Below the pieces are notes generated by a model. The model searched no databases and had not been told where the DNA came from. It saw only the letters and a list, made by a program, of their open reading frames with translations. Of a stretch of DNA of 39,364 nucleotides, positions 7,585 to 15,357 are shown piece after piece. The stretch's first letter is position 1; each line of letters begins with the position of its first letter. This stretch comes from Ornithoclostridium sp949298505. Lineage in GTDB: Bacteria; Bacillota; Clostridia; Christensenellales; UBA3700. The position numbers were made by a program, and so were the translations under genes. Where the stretch lies: NCBI GenBank assembly GCA_949298505.1, contig CASFWW010000027.1, positions 1-39,364 of the forward strand, given 5' to 3'.

Positions 7585-8508
7585 ATGCTGATGAACACGT
7601 TCTGGCAGGTATTCTGCCTTGTCGCCGGGTTGGGCGCCGCCGTCGTCAGTCCTTTCGTCGTGATGAAGACTTTCGGCAAATCGAGGGAGCGAGCGGAAAA
7701 ATTCATGTACCGTCTCATGACGTTCGTGCTGGTATACAAGATCCTGCATTTCACGCTCATGCCCACGATATTCAGACAGGACGCAGTAAAGCTTATCCCG
7801 GTCGAGATCAGCTCCGTCAGCTATTTCCTGATGCCGATCGCATATCTTTCCGGTTCAAGGATACTCAAGGAAACGGGCAGGTTCGTAGGTTTTTTCGCAG
7901 GACTTGTTCAGCTTCTTGCAATGAGTATTTCTCCGGCTTCTTTCGTAAACAGCGACATGACCAACTTCACTTTTATCGAAAGCATCGTCATGCATTACTG
8001 TCTGTACCTGGGCGGTCTTATCTGGAACTTTACCATTGAACCGCTGCGTTACAAAGATCTGTGGAAGGCGCTGACGGGATTTCTGTTTATCCTGCTGTGG
8101 GGCACGCTCGCCGCATTCACATGGAGATACGATCACGTCAACAACAAGCCCGAAAACATAATGTTCATCCAGGAATGTGTGTTGCCCGACTTCCTGCTGA
8201 TCCCGGGATTCGATCAGAACCATTTGTTTATCATAGAATATCTTGCCGTATTCTTCGTCTACATCGCCGTGCTTTACAAATTGTCGCGGCTTGCGTTCAG
8301 TCGGAGAAATCCTGAGCCGAGATCGCCGTGGGGCGGCGGCTCGTATAAAAGATATCTGAAAGAAAAAGACACTCTGCCGCTCAACTTCTACGGCATAAAA
8401 GAACACGTCGCTTACTATCTCCCGATAATCAAGGCGAGGGACGAAGGAAAAACGGCGGAAAAAGAGCCTGTCTCGGCAGGAGGGGAGAGCGTAGAAAAAA
8501 CCGCCTGA
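7585..8508 (+). CDS. Multi-pass membrane protein, possibly YwaF/TMEM164-like
   Basis: 307 residues with about six to seven predicted membrane segments between residues 4 and 240 (for example VFCLVAGLGAAVVSPFVVM, GFFAGLVQLLAM, ALTGFLFILLWGTLAAF, IIEYLAVFFVYIAVLY), followed by a charged cytoplasmic tail of about 65 residues containing a glycine patch (PWGGGSYKRY). Conserved-looking polar positions inside the membrane part include HFTLMP and the sequence SYFLMPIAYLSGSR, which recall the YwaF/TMEM164 group, but I am not certain. Strong SD AAGGAGG 10 bases upstream. Last gene of the HAD-hprK operon. Function unknown. No convincing terminator follows. Confidence 0.7.
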   Translation: MLMNTFWQVFCLVAGLGAAVVSPFVVMKTFGKSRERAEKFMYRLMTFVLVYKILHFTLMPTIFRQDAVKLIPVEISSVSYFLMPIAYLSGSRILKETGRFVGFFAGLVQLLAMSISPASFVNSDMTNFTFIESIVMHYCLYLGGLIWNFTIEPLRYKDLWKALTGFLFILLWGTLAAFTWRYDHVNNKPENIMFIQECVLPDFLLIPGFDQNHLFIIEYLAVFFVYIAVLYKLSRLAFSRRNPEPRSPWGGGSYKRYLKEKDTLPLNFYGIKEHVAYYLPIIKARDEGKTAEKEPVSAGGESVEKTA

Positions 8509-8569
8509 ACGTCTTTGAGTGAAAGGCTCCGGCAAATATGCCGCAAGGCGCTTTTGCGCAGGCTCGATA

Positions 8570-8598
8570 TTGACAGAGTATTCCCCTTGCTATATAAT
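8570..8598 (+). promoter_or_regulatory. Consensus sigma-A promoter
   Basis: TTGACA, 17 bases, TATAAT: a perfect consensus promoter 25 bases before the zinc-ribbon gene. Confidence 0.9.
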
Positions 8599-8622
8599 AA
8601 AGAAAAAGCGTGAGGTTTAATT

Positions 8623-9027
8623 ATGGATCAGAAAACGGACAATAAAGAAAGCGATTTCAAAGCAGTTCTGCGCGTAGCCGGGATTGCAGTCGCCGTCATA
8701 GGGCTGATAGCCACGCTGGCGGGGGTCGTCATGTTTATCGTCGGGGTTGAAAACACCACGGCGGCAACCGTTCTTTCCGTGGTCGGGATAGCGCTTGCGT
8801 TTGCCGGCGTAGCGGCGGCGGCGATCGGTACTAAAAAATCAAAAAAAGAGAACGCACCCAAGCCGGTCTGTTGTGCGTATTGCGGAGAGATCAATCCCCC
8901 GGGGAGCAAATTCTGCCGCAAATGCGGTAAACCAACCGTAAGGAAATGCGTGAACTGCGGCGCTGAACTGGACGCGGACGCAAAGTTCTGCAACGTGTGC
9001 GGGGTCAGAGTCAGAAACGACGGCTGA
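8623..9027 (+). CDS. Membrane-anchored double zinc-ribbon protein
   Basis: 134 residues. Two hydrophobic segments (about 17-40 and 46-68, GIAVAVIGLIATLAGVVMF and TVLSVVGIALAFAGVAAAAI) form a probable hairpin in the membrane. The C-terminal half carries two treble-type zinc ribbons: CAYCGEINPPGSKFCRKCG and CVNCGAELDADAKFCNVCG. Such ribbons bind one zinc each and usually mediate protein contacts. It has its own consensus promoter and a strong terminator, so it is monocistronic and probably well expressed. Ribosome binding site GAGG about nine bases upstream. Function unknown. Confidence 0.8.
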   Translation: MDQKTDNKESDFKAVLRVAGIAVAVIGLIATLAGVVMFIVGVENTTAATVLSVVGIALAFAGVAAAAIGTKKSKKENAPKPVCCAYCGEINPPGSKFCRKCGKPTVRKCVNCGAELDADAKFCNVCGVRVRNDG

Positions 9028-9055
9028 CAGAAATATCTATAATAGAGAGATCAAC

Positions 9056-9089
9056 AAAACCCGGTCCGTTCGAGCGGACCGGGTTTTTA
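9056..9089 (+). terminator. Intrinsic terminator of the zinc-ribbon gene
   Basis: A 13-bp perfect stem AAAACCCGGTCCG / CGGACCGGGTTTT with loop TTCGAG and a T-run. The 9090-9195 stretch that follows shows nothing recognisable. Confidence 0.92.
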
Positions 9090-9195
9090 TTGTGTCATTA
9101 TCGTTGCACGCGTCAAAGATTGCGGCTATGGCGAATCGGGGCAGTATCGTACAGATAAAATCTGCTATTCCGAAAATCAGACGAGTCGACGTACT

Positions 9196-9507
9196 TCAGA
9201 TTTCCGACAAAAATCCCAGAAGGTGATCAAACTGCCTTTTTGTTAGTTTCTGAGAGAGAATAAGCAGTTCTTTCTGATTTTCGTTGAGAGATGTGCATGT
9301 TTCGTCTTCGCAGAAAAATTGCGACAAAGAAATATTGAAAGCCCGGCATATTGCGTCAAGAGAAGCGATGGAAGGAACCGCTTTGTGTAGGAACCAGGAA
9401 GAAATGGTTGATTGAGGAATACCCGATTCTTCACTCAGTTTGTATTCAGACCATTTTCTTGCGTCTCTGAGATATCTGATCTTATCCAATATATAGTCAG
9501 ATTGCAT
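9196..9507 (-). CDS. XRE/Cro-C1-type HTH regulator
   Basis: 103 residues from the ATG at 9507, which has AGGAGG seven bases upstream; a longer in-frame start at 9588 has none. The helix-turn-helix is YILDKIRYLRDARKWSEYKL, then SEESGIPQSTISSWF, then PSIASLDAICRAFNISLSQFF, a standard HTH_3 domain at residues 5-65. The remaining 38 residues (ENQKELLILSQKLTKRQFDHLL) are a short helical tail resembling the dimerising C-termini of small repressors. It is divergent from the LemA-type locus, and a perfect palindrome lies between them, so autoregulation and control of that locus are plausible (inference). Confidence 0.85.
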   Translation of the reverse strand: MQSDYILDKIRYLRDARKWSEYKLSEESGIPQSTISSWFLHKAVPSIASLDAICRAFNISLSQFFCEDETCTSLNENQKELLILSQKLTKRQFDHLLGFLSEI

Positions 9508-9588
9508 GTCACACCTCCTAATACTTATATTCTTCGTATATTTTAAACGAAATATTGTTACAATTAATAATTTATTTCGCATAATCAT

Positions 9589-9602
9589 TACGAATATTCG
9601 TA
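9589..9602. promoter_or_regulatory. Palindromic operator candidate
   Basis: TACGAATATTCGTA is a perfect 14-bp palindrome between the divergent XRE gene and the + strand membrane gene. Partial copies of its half-site lie nearby (ACGAAATATTG at 9548-9558 and TTCGTATAT near 9533-9541), as expected for a cooperative repressor operator. Assignment to the XRE protein is inference from position. Confidence 0.5.
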
Positions 9603-9640
9603 GTAAAACGGATATTTTATATTAATTTTGGAGGTTTTTT

Positions 9641-9903
9641 ATGGCACGAATGACAAATTTTTCGTTCAGCGAATGGACTGACGGAGCAAGCGAAGAAGAA
9701 ATAAAAGGGATGATAAAGACGGTCAGAGCAAGATTTTACATTTTCCTGCTTCTGGGACTCATACCTTTTCTGAATTTTGTATTTATGGGGTTGGCTGTTT
9801 ATGTTATAATAATCTTTCCGTGCTCAAATCACGCGGACGTTCCGACGGAAGCAATCTGCTGAGATTACTGATGATACTTTACGGATGCATCATTTCCCGA
9901 TAA
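9641..9903 (+). pseudogene. Small membrane protein, probably frameshifted
   Basis: The open frame 9641-9862 encodes 73 residues (MARMTNFSFSEWTDG..., a hydrophobic segment FLLLGLIPFLNFVFMGLAVY at about 33-54). SD TTGGAGG precedes the ATG. After codon 54 the frame becomes unconvincing (PCSNHADVPTEAIC), while the -1 frame from about 9802 to 9903 reads CYNNLSVLKSRGRSDGSNLL and then RLLMILYGCIISR, an amphipathic and membrane-like continuation. One missing base near 9802 would explain this. Function unknown; it is the first gene after the XRE operator and lies upstream of the LemA-partner gene. It may instead be a genuine 73-residue protein. Confidence 0.5.
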
Positions 9904-9977
9904 TCGAGGTGCAGATACTTTCCAGGATCAATAAGTTGTCTTCGTTGGTACTCGGCATCTGACGATCGGAGGGCAAT

Positions 9978-11039
9978 ATGGATTTTGAGATACTGGATCC
10001 TTTAAGAGAATATAAGATTTTTGAAGAAAATTTAAGAAACAACGCTACCGAATATGTGAACGCTCTGGTCAAGGAAACCGGAGTTGACGAAAATGCGAAC
10101 GCTGCTTCGGTCGAAGAGTATATCGACGCGAGCGCGAGCGCAGACGCAGCGATCAAAAGGGCAAACAAGTCGAAGACAAAAAGAATTGTCGCGATTATTT
10201 TCATGATCATCGGTTTTCTTTTCGACATTTACGGCGCACTTTATTTTCTGGAACTTGTCAGTATTGAACCGTCTCTGTTTGTCGTGATACCTCTCATGGT
10301 CGTCGGACTCATTCTTGCGATCTCAATGATCGTTCTGATATGCGTGAAGCTGAACAAAGAGATCAGGGAAAGATAAGAGATAGCAAGACAACTTGTTGAA
10401 GACAGGGAGTCCAAACTTGACGAATGTTATGCTCAGGTTGCTCCTCTGAACTCCGCATTTTCCGACAATATGACGTTTGATCTTGTCAATAAAACGGTGC
10501 CGTTGATCAGACTTGACAAAAATCTCAGCGCATCAAGGAGTAAGTTTCTCAATGAAAATTACGATTTCGACGAGGATATGGAAGAAGATCAGTCCACAGC
10601 CGAGATTTTGTCAGGCACTCTGAACGATTGTCCGTTTTTTACCGAAAGATACATTTCGTACGGCATCGGCAGTAAATATTACGAGGGTTCGCTTGAGGTC
10701 GAATGGGTGGAATATGAGACAGATTCAGACGGCAACGTTTACGAGGTGAAAAAAAGCCAGGTGCTGAACGCGTGCATCGAGAAGCCTTACCGCGAATATT
10801 ACGACGTGCCTGTTGAATGGGACGAATACCTGCCCGTGCAGAATTCAAAGACAATGTGTCTTGTGGAACTTGATCTTAATTCCCGCGAATTTTCAGAGAT
10901 CGAGGATCAGGAAGAATTCCTTTCTCTCGTCAACAGCGTCAGAAAAGGGGATTGCGCTTACAGAAACGGCATTTTCGCATACGTCGGAGACATCACTAAA
11001 GATGCTGAAAGAGCTTTTGCAAAGTATAAAAAACAATAA
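9978..11039 (+). pseudogene. LemA-partner membrane protein interrupted by an in-frame TAA
   Basis: Codons from 9978 to 10373 encode 132 residues with a hairpin of two membrane segments (RIVAIIFMIIGFLFDIYGAL, then LFVVIPLMVVGLILAISMIV) and end at TAA 10374-10376. The same frame stays open from there to 11039 and continues the sense of the protein at once: KLNKEIRER-stop-EIARQLVEDRESKLDECYAQ, then APLNSAFSDNMTFDLVNKTVPL and an acidic soluble domain. The join therefore looks like one 353-residue protein with a nonsense codon. A restart at 10470 (MTFDLV) has no ribosome binding site. SD GGAGGG precedes 9978. An N-terminal soluble part, membrane hairpin and C-terminal domain resemble proteins encoded beside LemA; I cannot name the family. 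Readthrough or sequencing error are alternatives to decay. Confidence 0.6.
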
Positions 11040-11057
11040 CATAAGGAGGAGAGCGCT

Positions 11058-11750
11058 ATGGCAAACATGCTTGACGAAATGAACGACGAAACGTCGCAGG
11101 GAAGAGACGCCAGAGTGATAAACAAGCAACTTCCGATCACGGTCGGCAAAGGTTCACTGTTTTTCGAGATAATTCTGTGGGTGCTCGGTATTTTGCCCGG
11201 GATCATCTTTCTGATCATGAAAATCAAGGCTAAGAACAGATTGGACAGGCTTGAGCAGAACATTCAGTCAAATGCGTCGCAGATCGACAATTATCTTGAA
11301 CAGAGAGTCATCATTCTGCGCAGTTGCGCGTCCTTGGTGAGCAAAGCGGTTGATCTTGACAAGAAGGTTTTCGCAGACGTCGCTGCATACAGAGCGGGGA
11401 GCAATCCGGACGCTGAAGTTGCAAGAGAACTGAAGGCGGGAGAGGTGGAAAGTATGAACAGAAGCCTGAATCTCGCATTTGAGCAGTATCCTGAATTGCA
11501 GGCGCATCAGTCTATTCAGGAAGCAATGCGTCAGAACTCTTATCTGCAGAGAGAGATCACCGCGGCGAGAGATCTGTATAACGATTCCGTATATCTCTGG
11601 AACAGCCTGATCAACCAGTGGCCTACGTATAAAATCGTTGCGGCGAAGAACAAGTTGACCACAAGGGTCCCGTTCAGCACGACCAACGAAATAAGACAGC
11701 AGGCAAGGGACGATTTCTTTGCAGACTCGACGTCAGGATTGAAAAGCTGA
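11058..11750 (+). CDS. LemA family protein
   Basis: 230 residues. One membrane segment at about 35-55 (FFEIILWVLGILPGIIFLIM) is followed by long helices: a heptad-like region RLDRLEQNIQSNASQIDNYL, the LemA-type VDLDKKVFADVAAYRAG and the terminal LemA element EITAARDLYNDSVYLWNSLI followed by NQWPTYKIVA. LemA proteins are membrane-anchored helical bundles of unknown biochemical role. Strong SD AAGGAGGAG nine bases upstream and 18 bases after the interrupted partner gene indicate one transcription unit. Unlike the two genes before it, this one is intact. The N-terminal 30 residues ahead of the membrane segment are longer than in minimal LemA proteins. Confidence 0.8.
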   Translation: MANMLDEMNDETSQGRDARVINKQLPITVGKGSLFFEIILWVLGILPGIIFLIMKIKAKNRLDRLEQNIQSNASQIDNYLEQRVIILRSCASLVSKAVDLDKKVFADVAAYRAGSNPDAEVARELKAGEVESMNRSLNLAFEQYPELQAHQSIQEAMRQNSYLQREITAARDLYNDSVYLWNSLINQWPTYKIVAAKNKLTTRVPFSTTNEIRQQARDDFFADSTSGLKS

Positions 11751-11773
11751 AACGAATCGGCTCGATAAGAAGC

Positions 11774-11804
11774 GCCGCGGGATGACGCCGCGGTGTTATT
11801 TTAT
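11774..11804 (+). terminator. Probable terminator after the LemA gene
   Basis: GC-rich inverted repeat (CCGCGG ... CCGCGG) followed by TGTTATTTTATT. The T-tract is interrupted, so it may be weak. Confidence 0.45.
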
Positions 11805-11860
11805 TAAAAATCCCGAAGCCTTGCGGCAACGGGACAATCGTTTATATGATTTCTTAGCTA

Positions 11861-12379
11861 TCATTCAACGAGATTTTCGTGTATCAGTTCGTATATGTTC
11901 AGGGCTTTGTCTGACCAGTGCTTGAACAGCCATTTTGCGGTGTTTCTGTTCTGAACGTTGAGCTTGAGTTCGAGCAGAGGAACGGTCACGCTCTCTATCT
12001 TGAGTAACACGGTGTAACTGCCGTCCGAATTCTTGTAGTAGTCTGAAGAATAATCCTGTTTTCTCCTGTAAATAAGCCTGTTTTTCTTGACGTGTTCGGT
12101 GATCGCGTCGCGCAGGGAAGAGGGGATCTCCGTGTAGAAATGTTGCAGACATTCTCTGCCGTCGCTCGTGATCGAGTAGTGCGCGATCGTTCCGCGCGGA
12201 GAAACGTTGGTCAGAAAATCGCTTGAAGCCAGTTCTGAAAAACTCTCTTTTGCATCAATATACGCCAGCCACTCGTTGGAGACTGCCATTTCGATTATTA
12301 TGTCTTCTTTCATCGCGACTTCCATTTTGTCGAAAATGAAAAGAAGAATGACTTTGTTGAGAGCTTTAGCGTCAAGCAT
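11861..12379 (-). CDS. DUF4364 family protein (winged-helix-like)
   Basis: 172 residues. The N-terminus LNKVILLFIFDKMEVAMKEDIIIEMAVSNEW, the middle HYSITSDGRECLQHFYTEIP and SLRDAITEHVKKNR are characteristic of the DUF4364 family of Clostridia, a winged-helix protein whose YYITxxG turn is the wing. The C-terminal half (about 100-172) is a beta-rich domain (SYTVLLKIESVTVPLLELKL). Its role is unknown; a DNA-binding regulator is plausible. It lies five bases downstream of the HPr-like gene on the same strand and probably shares its promoter. The ribosome binding site is weak, consistent with coupling to the upstream stop codon. Confidence 0.8.
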   Translation of the reverse strand: MLDAKALNKVILLFIFDKMEVAMKEDIIIEMAVSNEWLAYIDAKESFSELASSDFLTNVSPRGTIAHYSITSDGRECLQHFYTEIPSSLRDAITEHVKKNRLIYRRKQDYSSDYYKNSDGSYTVLLKIESVTVPLLELKLNVQNRNTAKWLFKHWSDKALNIYELIHENLVE

Positions 12380-12384
12380 GGTTA

Positions 12385-12615
12385 TCAGACGTATATGAAC
12401 GGGGTGAGTTGTTCGAGAAGATCGTCGCAGTCGGAACTGTAAATTTCAAGAACTACGGGTTTGTTGAGGTCGAGAGAGAAAAGACCGAGGATGGATTTCG
12501 CGTCGACGACGTATCTGCCGCTCCTTATGTCAGCGTCATAGTCGTACGCGGATATGATGTTGACGAATTTTTTAACGCTCTCGGTCGTGTTGAGAAGCAA
12601 ACTTACTGATTTCAT
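12385..12615 (-). CDS. HPr-like protein lacking the phosphocarrier histidine
   Basis: 76 residues from the ATG at 12615 (SD GGAGTG upstream; the longer frame to 12696 has no start signal). The fold matches the PTS HPr family: a first helix ESVKKFVNIISAYDYDADI, then SGRYVVDAKSILGLFSLDL, which corresponds to the HPr segment with regulatory Ser46 (KSIMGLMSL-like; here Ser41), then VVLEIYSSDCDDLLEQLTPF. Canonical HPr has GIHARP with the phosphorylated His15; that position holds no histidine here. It therefore cannot act as a PTS carrier but keeps a potential HPr-kinase serine, like Crh of Bacillus. Co-transcribed with DUF4364. Role unknown; substrate status for the HPrK at 6448 is inference. Confidence 0.75.
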   Translation of the reverse strand: MKSVSLLLNTTESVKKFVNIISAYDYDADIRSGRYVVDAKSILGLFSLDLNKPVVLEIYSSDCDDLLEQLTPFIYV

Positions 12616-12646
12616 AATGTACACTCCGAAAAAATTGTTCTTAAAT

Positions 12647-12675
12647 ATTATAATTAAACCTCGGCGCTTTTGCAA
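12647..12675 (-). promoter_or_regulatory. Promoter of the HPr-like/DUF4364 operon
   Basis: On the - strand: TTGCAA, 17 bases, TATAAT, ending 31 bases before the ATG at 12615. Confidence 0.8.
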
Positions 12676-12755
12676 TGGTTTAAACGATTTTCTCAAAATT
12701 TTACATTTTCAGGGGCGTATTCGTGTGGCAAGAGAGAACGGCGAGCCTGATTTGC

Positions 12756-12784
12756 TTGCAATACTCGCTCCGCAAGGGTATAAT
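12756..12784 (+). promoter_or_regulatory. Promoter of the 238-aa gene
   Basis: TTGCAA, 17 bases, TATAAT. It has the same two hexamers as the divergent promoter about 80 bp away. Confidence 0.8.
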
Positions 12785-12833
12785 ATATAAATAAGGTTAT
12801 TATTACTCCGCGCAGGAGTGAAGAGGAGATTTT

Positions 12834-13550
12834 ATGGCAAACGAAAGCGTGATGCAGGCGTATACCGGGCTCGTTGCCAGGTGCAACGATTTTTCCAAGG
12901 GCAGATTTATTATGGCGGGCAACGCGATAAAAGGGATTTTGCGTTATCTTGCCGCGAATCCGTCGCTTATGGGTTACGTCGCAAAATGCAACACGGGGGT
13001 GGATTACAAGAAGGAGTTCCAGGCGGCGATAGTCGGCAATTCCTTCAAGCTTCCCGCGTCTTCGAGGGGAGTAGTCGCGCTCGTCACCGGGCTTCTGTAC
13101 GAGTTTGACAGAGGGACTCAGAGCCTGCACAAATTCCTCAAGACTTTTTTTAAATCTGACGACATAGATCAGTCCTTCAGGATGTTCTGCAACAGCGTGA
13201 TCGCGGCATACGTGCTTGCGTTCAAAAACGTGCTGGACGAGAAGGAGGACGACAAACAGGCGAGATTCGGAGAGGGAGATTTCGTCGTTCAGGACATCGT
13301 CAAGGAAAACGTCGTGCCATATATCACGTCTTTGACGGAACTTGTCGTTTCGGACGAAAGACTTTCAGATGAGACTAAGGACGATTACATAACAATGCTT
13401 GAAGGGCTTTATTACGCTTTCGAGATCGCAAGCGCGAAGATGGTGAAAGTGGTGTGGCTCGGTCTCAGATCTGTGATGGACGGCTACCGCAGCGCTTATT
13501 CTTATCTTGACGGGATGCAGGCGCTTATGCAGACATACGCACTGATATGA
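12834..13550 (+). CDS. Helical protein of unknown function
   Basis: 238 residues, no recognised family. It appears almost wholly alpha-helical without clear membrane segments: MANESVMQAYTGLVARCNDF, then AIKGILRYLAANPSLMGYVA (about 31-50), DQSFRMFCNSVIAAYVLAFK (about 112-131), and a C-terminal helix with YYAFEIASAKMVKVVWLGL. SD GAAGAGGAG about six bases before the ATG, a consensus-like promoter and a strong terminator show a well-defined monocistronic gene. It is divergent from the HPr-like/DUF4364 pair. Cytoplasmic location is likely. I suggest no function. Confidence 0.7.
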   Translation: MANESVMQAYTGLVARCNDFSKGRFIMAGNAIKGILRYLAANPSLMGYVAKCNTGVDYKKEFQAAIVGNSFKLPASSRGVVALVTGLLYEFDRGTQSLHKFLKTFFKSDDIDQSFRMFCNSVIAAYVLAFKNVLDEKEDDKQARFGEGDFVVQDIVKENVVPYITSLTELVVSDERLSDETKDDYITMLEGLYYAFEIASAKMVKVVWLGLRSVMDGYRSAYSYLDGMQALMQTYALI

Positions 13551-13580
13551 CAAAAAAATTCAGGATATTGTGCAAACCTG

Positions 13581-13604
13581 AGGCGGCGAAAGCCGCCTTT
13601 TTTC
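13581..13604 (+). terminator. Intrinsic terminator
   Basis: AGGCGGC-GAAA-GCCGCCT stem-loop with a GNRA tetraloop followed by five further T. Confidence 0.92.
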
Positions 13605-13678
13605 ATCATCCGACCGTTTAAAAAATCACATCAAGGTAACACTTTATGGTATAAAAAGCCAAAATTCCGTGTTTTGAG

Positions 13679-13707
13679 TTGCTAAATAAGGATATTACTG
13701 GTAAAAT
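13679..13707 (+). promoter_or_regulatory. Promoter of the NSS transporter gene
   Basis: TTGCTA, 17 bases, TAAAAT, 31 bases before the start codon. Confidence 0.6.
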
Positions 13708-13737
13708 AGTAAAACACCTACCATCCGGAGGGAGCAT

Positions 13738-15171
13738 ATGCAGGATGAACAGAACGCAATTGTCTCTGAGGAGATTTCAGACAATGTCGGACAGGGCGCG
13801 GGAGAGCAATTAAAAGTCGCAAAGCACAAGGGCTTTACCAGCAAGATAGGCTTCGTGCTGGCGGCGGCAGGTTCCGCGGTGGGTCTCGGCAATCTCTGGA
13901 GATTTCCTTATCTTGCCGCAAAATACGGCGGCGGGATCTTTTTGCTCGTCTATATCGCGCTCGCGGTCACTTTCGGTTTCAGCCTGCTCGTGCTTGAAAT
14001 AGGGATCGGGAGACTGACGGGGAAGGACGTCATCGGCGCATTCTCCAAGCTCAACAAAAAGACGAAATGGTTCGGGTTCGTCAGCCTTGTCGTCCCGGTG
14101 ATGATCGTGCCTTACTACTGCGTTATCGGCGGCTGGGTCACGAAATATCTGTTCGCTTATATTTCCGGCGACGGCACGACCGGCGCTATGACGGGAGAGA
14201 ACGCCGCGCTTTATTTCAACAATTTCATTTCTTCGCCGTGGCAGCCGATAGTGTTTTTCATCGTATTCGCTTTGCTGTCTTTTGCGGTCGTAATTTTCGG
14301 CGTGCAGAAGGGAATCGAGAAGATAGGAAAGATACTGATGCCTCTTCTCGCCGTACTTTCGGTGGGTCTTGCCATTTTTGCAATGTGTCAGAAAGGCGCG
14401 CTTGAGGGCGTGAAGTATTTTCTCGTGCCCAAACTCGAAGGCGTAAATATCGCGGAAGTTTTCCTTGCCGCGCTGGGGCAGTTGTTTTATTCGATGTCTC
14501 TCGCGATGTGTATTATGATCACATACGGCTCGTATATGAAAAAAGACGCCGACATTCAGAAGTCCGCGCGTCAGATAAGCGTTTTCGACACATGTTTCGC
14601 TATTGTCGCCGGACTGATCATCATTCCGTCCGTGTTCGCGTTCGCTTCCTCTCCGACAGACGTGATGCAGAGCAGCGGCCCTACGCTCATGTTCGTGTCT
14701 CTGCCCAACGTATTCAGCCAGATCCCGGGCGCAGGCATAATCGGCGCGCTGTTCTTCCTGCTTGTACTGTTTGCTGCGCTTACGTCGGCGATATCGCTGA
14801 TCGAGGCGATCGTCGCGGTGCTGAGAGAAAATCTGGGTATGAAAAGATGGGTGGCATGTCTCGTCGTCTTCGGCGTGGTGCTCCTTCTCGGCATACCTTC
14901 GGCGCTCGGTTTCGGGGTGCTCAAAGTGCTTTCGATAGGAGATATGACGCTTCTTGACATTTTCGATTATGTCAGCAACAGCATACTTATGCCTCTCGTT
15001 GCGATCGGAACGTGCGTGATAGCCGGTTATTTCGTCAACTTCAGGGCGATCAAGGACGAAATAGGGCTGAGGGTAAACAGCTTCAGAGACAGATATTTTA
15101 CCGTTATGATAAGGTTCGTTGCGCCTGTGTGTATGCTTCTCATACTTATATTCAACATTATAGGTCTGTAA
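13738..15171 (+). CDS. Sodium-dependent transporter, NSS/SNF family
   Basis: 477-residue secondary transporter of the neurotransmitter:sodium symporter fold (LeuT/MhsT type), which moves an amino acid or similar solute inward with Na+. The first membrane helix carries the family signature AAAGSAVGLGNLWRFPYLAA (about 41-60) including the unwound GLGNLWRFP sequence that binds Na+ and substrate. About 11-12 membrane helices follow (for example MIVPYYCVIGGWVTKYLFAY and ALFFLLVLFAALTSAISLIE). The first 35 residues are a hydrophilic cytoplasmic tail. SD GGAGGGAG seven bases upstream. Monocistronic, with promoter and terminator. Substrate cannot be read; bacterial relatives often carry aromatic or branched amino acids. 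Confidence 0.92.
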   Translation: MQDEQNAIVSEEISDNVGQGAGEQLKVAKHKGFTSKIGFVLAAAGSAVGLGNLWRFPYLAAKYGGGIFLLVYIALAVTFGFSLLVLEIGIGRLTGKDVIGAFSKLNKKTKWFGFVSLVVPVMIVPYYCVIGGWVTKYLFAYISGDGTTGAMTGENAALYFNNFISSPWQPIVFFIVFALLSFAVVIFGVQKGIEKIGKILMPLLAVLSVGLAIFAMCQKGALEGVKYFLVPKLEGVNIAEVFLAALGQLFYSMSLAMCIMITYGSYMKKDADIQKSARQISVFDTCFAIVAGLIIIPSVFAFASSPTDVMQSSGPTLMFVSLPNVFSQIPGAGIIGALFFLLVLFAALTSAISLIEAIVAVLRENLGMKRWVACLVVFGVVLLLGIPSALGFGVLKVLSIGDMTLLDIFDYVSNSILMPLVAIGTCVIAGYFVNFRAIKDEIGLRVNSFRDRYFTVMIRFVAPVCMLLILIFNIIGL

Positions 15172-15192
15172 GACAGGTTTCCGATAAATACT

Positions 15193-15224
15193 AAGCGCGG
15201 CACAGTGATATGCCGCGCTTTTTT
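15193..15224 (+). terminator. Intrinsic terminator of the NSS gene
   Basis: Perfect 10-bp stem AAGCGCGGCA / TGCCGCGCTT followed by TTTT. Confidence 0.9.
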
Positions 15225-15301
15225 AACGTTAAAATTTCCTGACAAAACCTCTTTGCCGCCGGGAAAAAAATGCGGGAAGAAGAGTTTTCTGCAAATTGCC
15301 T

Positions 15302-15330
15302 AAAAAAAGCCGCGCTGTCAGAGCGCGGCT
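15302..15330 (-). terminator. Intrinsic terminator of the cytidylate-kinase-like gene
   Basis: On the - strand, AGCCGCGCT-CTGAC-AGCGCGGCT is followed by T7, 28 bases after the stop codon. Confidence 0.9.
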
Positions 15331-15357
15331 TGCGTTTTCTTCTGCGGTCGTGCCGTA

